From an uncultured Flavobacteriales bacterium (GTDB lineage Bacteria > Bacteroidota > Bacteroidia > Flavobacteriales_D > Crocinitomicaceae), in contig CAJXJK010000010.1 of NCBI GenBank assembly GCA_913054135.1, positions 1 through 64,000 of the forward strand: a stretch of DNA of 64,000 bases. The letters run 5' to 3'. A model generated the notes under the pieces. That model was not told where the DNA came from and did not search any database. It saw nothing but the letters and a program-made list of their open reading frames with translations. This document shows positions 46,916 to 57,054 of the stretch, in pieces (the stretch's first letter is position 1; each line of letters starts with the position of its first letter). A program made the position numbers and the translations under genes.

Positions 46916-47743
46916 ATGAAATTCAAACTATTTAACTACTCTATACTTTTGTCAGGCTTAGTTCTTTTTACTGCAACATCTTGTAAAAAAGAGGGTTGCA
47001 CAGACGCTAATGCATCAAATTATAGCGAAAAAGCAAAAGAAGATGATGGCTCATGTACTTATGATGCTGGATCTTTACCAACTGGTTATGATAAATTTTA
47101 CAACATAACTGATATCTATGTGGATGGAGGAAACATCATCATTAAAACCACTGATGAACCTGATCACGTTTCACCATTTTACCCGACAGGACATGCTTTA
47201 TACGCACCATATGACGGAACCAACACTAATTTTTCAACTGAAATAAGTTTGATGGGACAAGCGGAAGACCCAGACATTCAAGCACAGAATATTACATTTA
47301 CAGTTCCTGTCAATGCGGCTGAAAATTCAAGTCATGAAGCTACAGGAGGAGGACCAATTGGTGTTGCAATTAACGGAGTTGTATTTTATAGCCAATACAA
47401 TGGAGCTCAGCAATTACTAGATGACTTAGAATTTGATAATACTGATCAATATAGTGGACACCCTTCTCCAACAAACGGACAGTATCATTATCATATTGAG
47501 CCAGCTTGGTTGACAAGTCAAAATGGAGATGATGCATTAATCGGAGTTCTGTTAGATGGTTTCTTTGTTTATGGACCGAAGTGTAATGGTGTTACCATGA
47601 CGAATAGTGACTTAGATGCTTATCACGGTCACAATTCTGCTACTTCTGATTTTCCTGATGGCGTATATCACTATCATTGCACAGATGATGCTCCTTGGAT
47701 AAATGGAGATGGTTATTGGGGAACACCTGGTACCGTTAACTAA
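46916..47743 (+). CDS. YHYH-domain lipoprotein
   Basis: Lipobox LFTATSC, GCTDANASNYSEKAKEDDGSC motif, NGQYHYHIEP, YHGHN, VYHYHCTDDAPW. Start set at MKFKLF. Confidence 0.8.
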   Translation: MKFKLFNYSILLSGLVLFTATSCKKEGCTDANASNYSEKAKEDDGSCTYDAGSLPTGYDKFYNITDIYVDGGNIIIKTTDEPDHVSPFYPTGHALYAPYDGTNTNFSTEISLMGQAEDPDIQAQNITFTVPVNAAENSSHEATGGGPIGVAINGVVFYSQYNGAQQLLDDLEFDNTDQYSGHPSPTNGQYHYHIEPAWLTSQNGDDALIGVLLDGFFVYGPKCNGVTMTNSDLDAYHGHNSATSDFPDGVYHYHCTDDAPWINGDGYWGTPGTVN

Positions 47744-48318
47744 TGATCAAATTTTACTTTCTATTTCTTTTAGTGGGCCTGATTTCTTGTTCTTCGGAAG
47801 AGGGAGAAGTAAAAGCTGATGAAACATCAGCTAGTGTAAAAGAGTTTTACCTTGATAACACTTTTGTTCAAGATTATGGAGTTTTCTACCATAATGAAGA
47901 ACCATTCACGGGTGCAGTTCTCGATACCTTTGAGAATGGTGAGCTTGAATTGCGGATTGTTTATTTGGATGGACAAGAAAATGGTCTTTCTCAAAAGTGG
48001 TATGCAAACGGCCAAATCTGCTGGGAGAATAATTATCTCAAGGGAAAAAAAGAAGGCAATCAACAATCATGGTGGAGTAATGGGCAAATTAAATATGAAG
48101 GCTCAAGTCATCTTGATTTGAAAGAAGGAGAACAACTTTCATGGCATCAAAATGGAGTAATGGCAGAGGCCAAATATTACACAGATGGTCGAGAAGATGG
48201 AAATCAAAAAAGTTGGAATTCAGAAGGAAAGTTGATCTCTAATTATACTTTTAAAAATGGTAAAAGATATGGCATTGTTGGAAGGCAGGATTGCTATTCA
48301 GTTATTGAGGCTGAATAG
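47743..48318 (+). CDS. MORN/YwqK-like repeat lipoprotein
   Basis: Lipobox LVGLISC; repeated WYANGQICWENNYLKGKKEG / WWSNGQIKYEG / WHQNGVMAEAKYYTDGREDG units. TAATG overlap with the upstream stop. Confidence 0.75.
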   Translation: MIKFYFLFLLVGLISCSSEEGEVKADETSASVKEFYLDNTFVQDYGVFYHNEEPFTGAVLDTFENGELELRIVYLDGQENGLSQKWYANGQICWENNYLKGKKEGNQQSWWSNGQIKYEGSSHLDLKEGEQLSWHQNGVMAEAKYYTDGREDGNQKSWNSEGKLISNYTFKNGKRYGIVGRQDCYSVIEAE

Positions 48319-48976
48319 TATAATAGTGCTACTTTTTTTGTTCCTAGGTTGTGCAGAAGAAGTCCCAAATGAAGAGATGACTGATACTGTTATTGAGGAT
48401 GAGGTTTTGCCTTTTTTTAATACGGCAGATTTGACGCCTGAATGGGTTTACAAAACAGACGCAGGTTTTGACGAAATACATACAATTGGGGACTTTTCGT
48501 TTTTAGATCAGAAAGGTGAGGTGTTTGATGAATCAAGTGTTGAAGGCAAAATATATGTCGCCAATTTTATGTTCACGACATGTGGCGGGATTTGTCCTAA
48601 AATGACTTCAAACATGAGTACGGTACAAGATGCAATAATTGACAAAAAGGATGTAATGTTATTGTCTCATTCAGTGATGCCTTGGGTTGATGATGTAGAT
48701 AAGTTGAGTGAATACGCGGATCTTAAGGGAGCTGATTACGATAAATGGCGCTTTTTAACGGGTGAGAAAGAGAAAATTTATGATTTGGCCAGAACCTCTT
48801 ATTTTGCTGAGAAACGCTTAGGACTGCAAAAGGACTCTTCAGAGTTTTTGCATACAGAAAATTTCTTTTTAATTGACGGTAAACGCAGAATACGAGGCGT
48901 ATATAATGGAACCCTTCCTGCAGAGATTAATCGTTTAGTTGAAGCAATAGAAATATTGCAAAAAGAAGAGAGTTAA
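48305..48976 (+). CDS. SCO family (SCO1/SenC-like) lipoprotein
   Basis: FMFTTCGGICPKMTSNM (CxxxC) and MLLSHSVMPWVDD. Proposed TTG start gives MRLNSIIVLLFLFLGC with a lipobox. Confidence 0.85.
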   Translation: MRLNSIIVLLFLFLGCAEEVPNEEMTDTVIEDEVLPFFNTADLTPEWVYKTDAGFDEIHTIGDFSFLDQKGEVFDESSVEGKIYVANFMFTTCGGICPKMTSNMSTVQDAIIDKKDVMLLSHSVMPWVDDVDKLSEYADLKGADYDKWRFLTGEKEKIYDLARTSYFAEKRLGLQKDSSEFLHTENFFLIDGKRRIRGVYNGTLPAEINRLVEAIEILQKEES

Positions 48977-49009
48977 GCCAATCCAATCTTGTTCAGTGCT
49001 TAGAAGAAT

Positions 49010-49777
49010 TTGCAAGACAATTCTCTTATCTTTATGTTCAAAATCAAACAGATGGGATATTGGTTAAAGCGATTAGGTTATCTAGTAACCAAAGGAAAAT
49101 TTAGAAGTTCAGTTGCTGAGCATAAACACTCTAAAGGAATTGTTGATCCTGAAATGTTGTTGCCAACTATTACCATTGAAGAAGCGACGGACGACTCAGA
49201 ACCAATCTTATCAGAGGTTGTGCATGCTGACGGAAATGTTTCAGAAGAGGAGCTAAGATGCATTGCCAAACTTGTCAAGTTTCATCAACCAAAAGGCATA
49301 TTTGAAATCGGAACCTTTGACGGACGAACTACTTTGAATATGGCGCTCAATGCACCCGAAGCAAAAGTCGTAACAATTGATTTGCCACCCGAAGAGTTGC
49401 ATTCAACTTCGTTTAGAATTAAGAAAGCAGATCATTCGTTTATTAAGAAGGATATATCTGGATCTCGATTTATTGGCACAGATACTGAAAGTAGAATTAC
49501 TCAAATTTATACTGATTCAGCCAAGTTTGATTACTCTAAATACGCATCTCAAATGGATGTTGTTTTTATTGACGGAGCGCATACTTACGAATACGTATTG
49601 TCAGATACTGCTAACTCAAGAAAGCTATTGAGAGATGGTAAAGGATTATTGATTTGGCATGACTACGGATGGCGAGAAGTGATTCAAGCTTTGAATGAGT
49701 ATTATGAGAATGATCCTTATTTCAAAGGGCTCAAAAACATCAAAGGAACATCACTAGTTTATTTGGCAGTAGAGTAA
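49010..49777 (+). CDS. Class I SAM-dependent methyltransferase-like protein
   Basis: IFEIGTFDGRTTLNMALNAPEAKVVTIDLPPEE, DVVFIDGAHTYEYVLSDT. True start may be 49034. Confidence 0.75.
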   Translation: MQDNSLIFMFKIKQMGYWLKRLGYLVTKGKFRSSVAEHKHSKGIVDPEMLLPTITIEEATDDSEPILSEVVHADGNVSEEELRCIAKLVKFHQPKGIFEIGTFDGRTTLNMALNAPEAKVVTIDLPPEELHSTSFRIKKADHSFIKKDISGSRFIGTDTESRITQIYTDSAKFDYSKYASQMDVVFIDGAHTYEYVLSDTANSRKLLRDGKGLLIWHDYGWREVIQALNEYYENDPYFKGLKNIKGTSLVYLAVE

Positions 49778-49779
49778 AC

Positions 49780-50319
49780 CTATTTCTTCTCCCTGAGTCT
49801 CTTGTAGATTTTGATCGCAAGCATTAATGCAAACCCGAATAGGATAAAACAGATTGTTCCTAACCACCAATTTCCATTTTCTTTGAGAATCACTAAGAAG
49901 ACAATTGCTACCAAAAAAAGAGTTGCAACTTCATTCCAAATTCGATAAAAATTTCCTGTTCGTGTATCAGAGTTTGACTGCAGTTTTTTGAAAAAGGCAT
50001 GGCAAATGAAATGGTAGATGATGAGTCCTGCAACGAATGATAGTTTGATATGCATCCAAGGTCTAGTCAATAATGCGGGTTGGTCAATAATCATCCAAGT
50101 ACCAAAAGTTGTCGCTAGTATCATTGACGGCCAGGTGATACCATACCAAAGCCTTTTTGCCATTAATTGATATTGCGGAATCAAGATGTCTTGTTCGTTT
50201 TGGGGACGTTCTTTCGCCTCAGCTTGGTAAACAAACAAGCGAACAATGTAGAACAGACCTGCGAACCAAGTGACCACAAAAATGATGTGCAAAGCTTTTA
50301 TTTCGAAGAGTGTGCTCAT
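49780..50319 (-). CDS. hemJ: HemJ-like protoporphyrinogen oxidase / CopD-like membrane protein
   Basis: KALHIIFVVTWFAGLFYIVRLFVYQ, WMHIKLSFVAGLIIYHFICH, RIWNEVATLFLVAIVFLVILKE. Confidence 0.65.
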   Translation of the reverse strand: MSTLFEIKALHIIFVVTWFAGLFYIVRLFVYQAEAKERPQNEQDILIPQYQLMAKRLWYGITWPSMILATTFGTWMIIDQPALLTRPWMHIKLSFVAGLIIYHFICHAFFKKLQSNSDTRTGNFYRIWNEVATLFLVAIVFLVILKENGNWWLGTICFILFGFALMLAIKIYKRLREKK

Positions 50320-50921
50320 TTATAATAATTCATTTCGTCTAAATACTTGAATACGGCTTCAGACAATAAATACTTTACATCCTTACCTTCTTTCACGGCT
50401 TTTCGAATATAGCTAGATGAAATCTTCATCATGGGCACATCCTTCAAAACCTTGATGCTGTCGTGCTTTTCCAATTCGTTTTCTGAAGTTGTTTCGGCTT
50501 GTTTTTCTTGAATAGTCTCTACTCTTGGATAGACATAGATTTCATGGTTCTTCAAAATATATTCGTGATTCTTCCATTTATGAAAACTGCGTAAATTATC
50601 TTCCCCCATGATGAGAACGAACTCTTTATCAGGATGGTCCTCTTTTAATTTTTGAAGTGTAAAAACGGTATATGATGGTTTCGGTAAATCAAATTCTACA
50701 TCTGAAGCCTTGAGTTTATTATTGTCTTCAACCGCAATTCTAACCATTGACAAACGGTGATGATCATCTAATAAATTAGCCTTTTTTTTGTGTGGATTAT
50801 GTGGTGAAACTACGAACCAAACTTCATCCAAATCAGAATTGTCAGCCATGTAGTTCCCTAGGATCAAATGTCCAATGTGAATAGGATTAAATGAGCCAAA
50901 AAACAATCCTACCTTTTTCAT
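50316..50921 (-). CDS. nadD: Nicotinate-nucleotide adenylyltransferase
   Basis: GLFFGSFNPIHIGHLILGNYM, VSPHNPHKKK, ISSSYIRKAV. Confidence 0.93.
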   Translation of the reverse strand: MKKVGLFFGSFNPIHIGHLILGNYMADNSDLDEVWFVVSPHNPHKKKANLLDDHHRLSMVRIAVEDNNKLKASDVEFDLPKPSYTVFTLQKLKEDHPDKEFVLIMGEDNLRSFHKWKNHEYILKNHEIYVYPRVETIQEKQAETTSENELEKHDSIKVLKDVPMMKISSSYIRKAVKEGKDVKYLLSEAVFKYLDEMNYYK

Positions 50922-51502
50922 CCATTAATGAATTGAGTTACCAAATCTTTGGCTTCATGACAAGCCTTTTCAAGATTGTCATTTAATAAGATGTAGTCAA
51001 ACTTTTCAGCTTTGTCTAATTCCCCCTGAGCTTTACCTAGCCTTTTTTGAATGCTATTTTCAGTTTCAGTTCTTCTGTCTCTCAATCTCTGCTCTAAAAC
51101 GAACAAAGATGGAGGCTTTACAAAAATTGAAAGTGCGTGATTTCTAAAGATGTTTTTCAAGTTGATTCCGCCTTCGGCGTCTACATCAAACACAACCGTT
51201 TTTCCTTTGCTCCAAGCTTTTTCAACTTCAGATTTTAAGGTTCCGTAAAACATATCAGTGTATACTTCTTCCCATTCTACGAAGGCATCAGCTTCAATTC
51301 TGCTTTTAAATTCATCAACCGATAAAAAGTGATAGTCTTCACCATCTACTTCTCTTCCTCTTGGTTCTCTGCTGGCCGCCGAAATGGAGAATTCAAGCTC
51401 ATCCATGTTTCTTAAGAGGTAATGAACCAATGTCGTTTTACCAGCACCAGATGGAGCTGAAAAAATTAGACACTTTCCTTTTATTTCAAAACTTTGACTC
51501 AT
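50918..51502 (-). CDS. gmk: Guanylate kinase
   Basis: IFSAPSGAGKTTLVHYLL, SAASREPRGREVDGEDYHF, VVFDVDAEGGINLK. Confidence 0.95.
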   Translation of the reverse strand: MSQSFEIKGKCLIFSAPSGAGKTTLVHYLLRNMDELEFSISAASREPRGREVDGEDYHFLSVDEFKSRIEADAFVEWEEVYTDMFYGTLKSEVEKAWSKGKTVVFDVDAEGGINLKNIFRNHALSIFVKPPSLFVLEQRLRDRRTETENSIQKRLGKAQGELDKAEKFDYILLNDNLEKACHEAKDLVTQFING

Positions 51503-51508
51503 TATCGC

Positions 51509-52381
51509 TTACAAGGTGTTCAACACTTGTTCTTTAATTTTCTCTAATTCATCTTTCATTTCAACCACCAATTTTTGCATTTCAGGATGATATGATTTTG
51601 AACCTAGTGTATTAATTTCTCTTCCAATTTCTTGAGATATGAAACCTAATTTTTTTCCTTGAGATTTTGGTGCATCCATGATTTCAATGAAATATTCAAG
51701 ATGCTTTCCTAGTCTTTGCTTTTCTTCAGCAATATCAATTTTCTCTATGTAGTAAATGAGCTCTTGCTCAAATCTGTTTTTGTCAACTTTAGCCCCACCT
51801 ACGAATTCTTCTAGGTTGTTTTCAATACGGCTTTTAATACTATCAATTCTTGCTTTCTCGTATTGCGGTACTTGTTCAAATGCATTAGAGATATTGGTTA
51901 TTCTCGTTTTGAATTCGTCATATAATCCTGACCCTTCTTGACCCCTAAATTCTAAATGATTCTTAGTTGCTTCTTTTACTAAAGAGAAGATGTAGCTCCA
52001 TTCTTCAGGATCTTCTTCTTCAGTTTCAGATGAGAAAATATCTGGCATTTTAAGAATTGTTGCCATTACGTCATCAGTCTTAATTTCAAGGTGATGCCCT
52101 AGGTCTACAATTTGTGAATAATACCTTCCTGCTAATTCTTTGTTGATAGAGTATGACTTTGATTCGCCATTAGTCTCCACATTAATGTTGCACTCAATTT
52201 TACCTCTATCTAACTGCTCTGCGATATATTTTCGCAATGAGATTTCATGCTCTTTATATTGAGGAAGCATTCGGATATAAAGGTCAAGATTTTTACTATT
52301 GAGCGATTTTATCTCAACTGTAATTTTCTTGTTTTTAAATGTTCCGGTAGCTTTTCCGAAACCTGTCATTGATTGCAACAT
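51509..52381 (-). CDS. YicC family protein
   Basis: MLQSMTGFGKATG start and C-terminal KKLGFISQEIGREINTLGSKS. Confidence 0.93.
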   Translation of the reverse strand: MLQSMTGFGKATGTFKNKKITVEIKSLNSKNLDLYIRMLPQYKEHEISLRKYIAEQLDRGKIECNINVETNGESKSYSINKELAGRYYSQIVDLGHHLEIKTDDVMATILKMPDIFSSETEEEDPEEWSYIFSLVKEATKNHLEFRGQEGSGLYDEFKTRITNISNAFEQVPQYEKARIDSIKSRIENNLEEFVGGAKVDKNRFEQELIYYIEKIDIAEEKQRLGKHLEYFIEIMDAPKSQGKKLGFISQEIGREINTLGSKSYHPEMQKLVVEMKDELEKIKEQVLNTL

Positions 52382-52445
52382 GAACGATTAATTTCTACGA
52401 AAATACGATTTTAAAAGAGAACGCCTATAAATGCTGAGGTCTAGA

Positions 52446-52481
52446 AATAAAAAAGGCCTTCATCAAGAGATGAAAGCCTTT
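52446..52481 (-). terminator. Intrinsic terminator
   Basis: AAAAGGC-C-TTCATC-aaga-GATGAA-A-GCCTTT, flanked on the minus-strand 3' side by a T-rich run. Confidence 0.65.
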
Positions 52482-52501
52482 CTTTGCCAATAATTGCCTT
52501 A

Positions 52502-53761
52502 TTAGAAATAAAGCAGACTTATCATGTGCAGGTTGCTTGGGTTAGTGTAATCATATTGATACACGCCCTCTTCTGCGATCATAATAGCAGTTCCGTTATT
52601 TAAGATCAAATCTGAAGTTTGAATAGCAGGGAAATTGTATAATAAATTGTCTCCGCAATCAAGTGGGTCAGAGTTATCGTAAACTTTTAATCCTGAATTT
52701 CCATCACAGATAAAAAGTAAATCTCCTTCAACAGCTAAACCATGCGGATCAGACATATCGTATTGTCTTTTCAACTTAGGCCACCATTTTTTAGATACAT
52801 CAATTACTTGTAATTCATTTTCAACTCCACCACATTCTGAACCAGATCTTAGAGTTACATAAGCGTAATCTCCTTGAACAACAACTGGGTCACAAGACTC
52901 AACATGTTCAACTTCACCAGTTTCATTTGGACGCTCAGGGTTAGCACCTGCGTCAAAAATTTTCATTCCGGTTGTAGTTCCTACGTATAAGAATTCTCCG
53001 TCAGGGAATAATGTTTCAGGATCAGACCAAGTGTTTTGACTTTGCGCAAATACAGGGTCAGTTTGGTTAGAGATGTTGAAAGATTTCAATTCATCTTGAT
53101 CTAACACATATAAGTGATTATTGATGATTGCCATTTTACTTCTTGATCCAGCCAAATTAACTCTCACTGAAGCCGAAGATTTAGTTTGCATTTCAGTTTG
53201 CTCACATTCTTCACAATCAGAAACAAACCATTTCGCTCCAAATCCAGAAACGTCTTTAGTCATTTCAATATTCCAGTCAACAACAACACCTCTATCTTTG
53301 TAGATGTCTGCTATTGGATATTCGTCATTTGAAATAGGAGTTGAGTAAGTAAACACATCCTCATCTCTGTTTATCATTTTAGGATCATTGATATTTGAGA
53401 TATCAATAGTTACTAAATCAATAAAGCTATTAGCATATAAAGTTGTCCCGTCAACTGACACTTGAGTAGCACCCGGAATATTCATAAATCCTAAAAAGTA
53501 AGGATTTGTTTTATCGTGATTATCTAAGATGTGAATACCTTTATCTTCATCAACAACAAAAATATATTGATTGTGAATGTAGATGTTACCTGGGTGTTCA
53601 ACAGGAACTGCTTCGGCTTCATAATAAAATGAAGTTCTAAAAGCGTCATAGTCCATATACACAGGTACATTGGCGTAAACCTCTTTGTTATCGTATTTTT
53701 TACATGAAGTAAATGATCCAGCAATAATAAGTGCGGATAAGAAAAGTAGCGATCGTTTCAT
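52502..53761 (-). CDS. LVIVD-repeat-like lipoprotein
   Basis: MKRSLLFLSALIIAGSFTSC lipoprotein signal; repeated VDGTTLYANSFIDLVTIDISNINDPK-like units. Start set at 53761. Confidence 0.75.
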   Translation of the reverse strand: MKRSLLFLSALIIAGSFTSCKKYDNKEVYANVPVYMDYDAFRTSFYYEAEAVPVEHPGNIYIHNQYIFVVDEDKGIHILDNHDKTNPYFLGFMNIPGATQVSVDGTTLYANSFIDLVTIDISNINDPKMINRDEDVFTYSTPISNDEYPIADIYKDRGVVVDWNIEMTKDVSGFGAKWFVSDCEECEQTEMQTKSSASVRVNLAGSRSKMAIINNHLYVLDQDELKSFNISNQTDPVFAQSQNTWSDPETLFPDGEFLYVGTTTGMKIFDAGANPERPNETGEVEHVESCDPVVVQGDYAYVTLRSGSECGGVENELQVIDVSKKWWPKLKRQYDMSDPHGLAVEGDLLFICDGNSGLKVYDNSDPLDCGDNLLYNFPAIQTSDLILNNGTAIMIAEEGVYQYDYTNPSNLHMISLLYF

Positions 53762-53867
53762 AATTCGTAATTTTTTGGTTAACTCAATCTGTGCAAAAAG
53801 CTTGCCAAACAGGGAGTTAATGAATCTAACACGGTTTAGGAAAGTTACGAAATTTGCGGTTATGTTC

Positions 53868-54872
53868 CTAACTCTCTGTCCCGTACTTTGTTTTATACCT
53901 CTTTTTAGCGATTCCATTTGAGATGAGCAGTACTAAAATTGCAGGACCGAATAACAGGACTGCAGAGAAAAGAAACAATCCTAAGTAAGAGAAACCTCTA
54001 ATGATGTCAGCCGCATCAGTTGGTTTTATCCCTTTTTTTCTGCACTCAATAAAATATTGACGAGAGTTCACTATTGATGCAGACAAAACTATGAAACCTA
54101 TTATTGCAGGAATAATTGCCACAAAAAGAAAGGCTACATCAACAAACGCAAGTAAGGCGAGGACCGCAATGATGGGTAGAAAAATACAAAGCCCTATTAA
54201 AAATAGATTTTTTGATTTGACATATTGTTCAGATTTATGAACCGGATGCTCAGGATTTTCGGCTAAGTCTTCTATTAATATTTGTCTTACTTCTTTAAAT
54301 GAAGCGTGGTCTTCATTTTTATCACTTTCGCTTAAATCAGCTATGAACTTTTTACCTCCTTTAATTTTTTTGACATCTTGATATTTTATTGTCGTATTGA
54401 GGGCTTCATCTTTAGTGACCTCATCCACTCTAATCCTTAGGTCTTCCATATCAACGGGCTCATTGGCACAGTTGCGTAATTTACCTTTGAGTTCACCTTT
54501 GCTTTCATCAAGCTCAGGGTTCATAAGTTCAAAGCGTTCATCTTTTCCCAGAATAATGATTTTTGTTCCGGCCTCAATTTGACTTTTTAGAGTACTAATG
54601 AACTCTTCTTTGTCGTCTAGCAATACTTTTTCGGGTTCATAGACTTCCTCAACTTCATCAGTAGAGTTTATTTCAATTTCATCATTGTTTTCTGACTCAG
54701 AGAAGTTATCCGTCAAAAGATTGTCAGATTGATTATTGACATTGTCAGAATCTTCAACATTCTCTGGATAGCTAGATTGATGTTTGAGATTCGTGAATTT
54801 CTGTTTATTGAAGTTGGAGCTAGCGCATCCGGTGAGGAACAAAAGAGAAAAGAGGATAACTACGTATTTCAT
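53868..54872 (-). CDS. Hypothetical lipoprotein with C-terminal TM helices
   Basis: LFSLLFLTGC lipobox; three hydrophobic helices in the C-terminal half. Confidence 0.6.
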   Translation of the reverse strand: MKYVVILFSLLFLTGCASSNFNKQKFTNLKHQSSYPENVEDSDNVNNQSDNLLTDNFSESENNDEIEINSTDEVEEVYEPEKVLLDDKEEFISTLKSQIEAGTKIIILGKDERFELMNPELDESKGELKGKLRNCANEPVDMEDLRIRVDEVTKDEALNTTIKYQDVKKIKGGKKFIADLSESDKNEDHASFKEVRQILIEDLAENPEHPVHKSEQYVKSKNLFLIGLCIFLPIIAVLALLAFVDVAFLFVAIIPAIIGFIVLSASIVNSRQYFIECRKKGIKPTDAADIIRGFSYLGLFLFSAVLLFGPAILVLLISNGIAKKRYKTKYGTES

Positions 54873-54975
54873 TTTATTTGTTTTACCTCACAAATATCAA
54901 TGATCTGATGCCGATCTAATAATTGAATATTACATCACCCAAAAGGTCTTTGCGTTTAACGCAAGTTAAAACAAA

Positions 54976-57000
54976 TTACTGCTTTACCAACTTCATGTAG
55001 TCAAAGTTATAGCCGCCTCCGTACACCTTAACGATATAAGTTCCAGGTTTAAGATTTGACACATCTACCCTTTCTTGAGGACTGTTTTGATAGTGCTCTA
55101 CCTGAACCAATTGTCCATTTAAATTAAAGATTTGAATTGACCATTCTTCTTGCAGTTGAGATGAAAGTTGAATATTAGTGAAGTCTTGAGCAGGATTTGG
55201 GAACATCTTAACCGCAAAGCTTGGTGGTTGATTAACGCTAGCAGTATCTTCAACAATTGGAGTCTTTTGAATTTCTTCTTCCTCTTCAAAGTCTTGAATC
55301 GTATTATCAATTACATAGCCGGTCCACATTTGATAAGCACGTTCCATTAATCCAACAAATTCAACTCTTTTTTCATGACCGAGCTCATCTGACTCTGGAC
55401 CCAGATTTTCTTTTCCTCTTTGAATGGCTTTTTCCATCAATGCTTTATCTCTGTATTCACTTTCTCTTAAGCATAATCCAAATTCAATTACACAAGAAGC
55501 AAATTTGAAATCAGAAGAAGATTTATCTGCCTTTCCATCAATTTTTTGACTTAACAAAACGCTTGACTCTGAATCCACATCTTTATATCTAAAATCTATT
55601 TTTCCTAAAGAACCATCAGTATTTTCTTTTCGCTTTACCTGATAAAATGCAATCACATTATGACCATATCCCAAATCACCAGCATCAATTGAATCATCTG
55701 AAAATTGCCAGTTTTCAAGCACTCTGTTTTCGTAACCAATCAATCTATATTGATCGACTTGACTCTCATCAAAAGTGAGCTGTAATTTCACATCCTTAGC
55801 AATAGTAAACATGGTGCCAGCAAATTCAGAATCAAATAATCTTTTGGCTTCTTTCTCTTGGTCAATATAGCCGTAATTACCATTACCATTATCGGCCAAC
55901 TGCTCCATCATGGCATCATTTAAGTTACCCATTCCAAATCCTAGAACGCTTAAAAATATGCCCGACTTCTTCTTTTCAGAGATGAAGTCAACCAATTTGT
56001 CTTTGTTCGTTATTCCAACATTCCAATCACCATCAGAAGCCACAATGATTCTATTGTTACCACCATCAATTTTATATTGTTCAGCTAGTTTATATGCCGT
56101 TTGAATTCCGTCAGAACCAGAGGTTGAACCACCGGCTACTAAATCATCAACTGCCTTTTTTATTTTGTCTTTTTGATCTCCAGAAGTTGGATCTAATATC
56201 ACTTTTGAATTTGAAGCGTAAGTGACAATGCTAATTCTATCATTTGATCTTAAATTGTCGGTGAGTTCGTAGATTGATTTTTTAACCAGATCAAGTTTGT
56301 TTTTTCCTCCCATTGATCCACTTACATCTATTAAGAACACCAAATTTGAAGAAGGTAAATCAGTTTTAGGCACTTCTTTACCCTTCAGTTTGATCATCAC
56401 GAGTTCATCTTCGGGATTCCATGGGCAAGGACTTATTTCAGTCGTGATTTTAAGTGGATGTTCATCAGCTACTTCTGGTGCTTCAAGTTCGTAATTGAAA
56501 AAGTTCAACCATTCTTCAATTCTGATTGCATCTTTTGGAGGCAATTGATTGCGATTGATAAATCGTCTGAAATTCGTGTATGAACCATTGTCTACATCAA
56601 TTCCAAATGTGCTTTGAATTTCATCTAAAGTTTTTACCCATTCGTTTTCGGCATATGACTCATAACGTTCATATTGTGATGCTACCTCAGGCGCAGATTT
56701 TTTACCTGCAGTTAAAGGGTAATATATTTGTTGTTGACTAACATCAATAGAATCACTGCCTGAGTATTCCAAGTTAGACATTACATCTGCCTCTCCCAAA
56801 TGTGAATAAGGAACCACTCTTTTTGTTGGGGTATGAGGATTGACGTAATATGAAGAATTTCCGCTACTTGATCCACCTCCATATGACCATCCGGTTGAAC
56901 CGCTATAGGCATAACATCTTCCAGATCTTCCGCCGCAAGAGCTAAGAATTAATGAAATACTAAGGAAAGAAAACGTCAGGAATTTTGAGAAAGAAATCAT
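54976..57000 (-). CDS. VWA-domain (YfbK-like) lipoprotein with T9SS type A sorting domain
   Basis: LSISLILSSC lipobox; VFLIDVSGSMGGKNKLDLVKKSI MIDAS motif; C-terminus VKMFPNPAQDFTNIQL...LKPGTYIVKVYGGG. Confidence 0.85.
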   Translation of the reverse strand: MISFSKFLTFSFLSISLILSSCGGRSGRCYAYSGSTGWSYGGGSSSGNSSYYVNPHTPTKRVVPYSHLGEADVMSNLEYSGSDSIDVSQQQIYYPLTAGKKSAPEVASQYERYESYAENEWVKTLDEIQSTFGIDVDNGSYTNFRRFINRNQLPPKDAIRIEEWLNFFNYELEAPEVADEHPLKITTEISPCPWNPEDELVMIKLKGKEVPKTDLPSSNLVFLIDVSGSMGGKNKLDLVKKSIYELTDNLRSNDRISIVTYASNSKVILDPTSGDQKDKIKKAVDDLVAGGSTSGSDGIQTAYKLAEQYKIDGGNNRIIVASDGDWNVGITNKDKLVDFISEKKKSGIFLSVLGFGMGNLNDAMMEQLADNGNGNYGYIDQEKEAKRLFDSEFAGTMFTIAKDVKLQLTFDESQVDQYRLIGYENRVLENWQFSDDSIDAGDLGYGHNVIAFYQVKRKENTDGSLGKIDFRYKDVDSESSVLLSQKIDGKADKSSSDFKFASCVIEFGLCLRESEYRDKALMEKAIQRGKENLGPESDELGHEKRVEFVGLMERAYQMWTGYVIDNTIQDFEEEEEIQKTPIVEDTASVNQPPSFAVKMFPNPAQDFTNIQLSSQLQEEWSIQIFNLNGQLVQVEHYQNSPQERVDVSNLKPGTYIVKVYGGGYNFDYMKLVKQ

Positions 57001-57054
57001 GTTTGAGGGTTTTGGTTGCAATCTATAACTAACAGCCCTCAAATTAGTTACAGC

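Noticed and set aside
47743-48318. Antitoxin function implied by the usual YwqK family label
   Set aside because: The protein has a lipoprotein signal, sits in an operon with YHYH and SCO lipoproteins, and no toxin is adjacent; MORN-like repeats are the only support.
53762-53917. N-terminal extension of the LVIVD-like ORF (to 53917)
   Set aside because: Lacks a signal and overlaps the next gene (53868..54872); the internal start MKRSLLFLSALIIAGSFTSC gives a proper lipoprotein signal.
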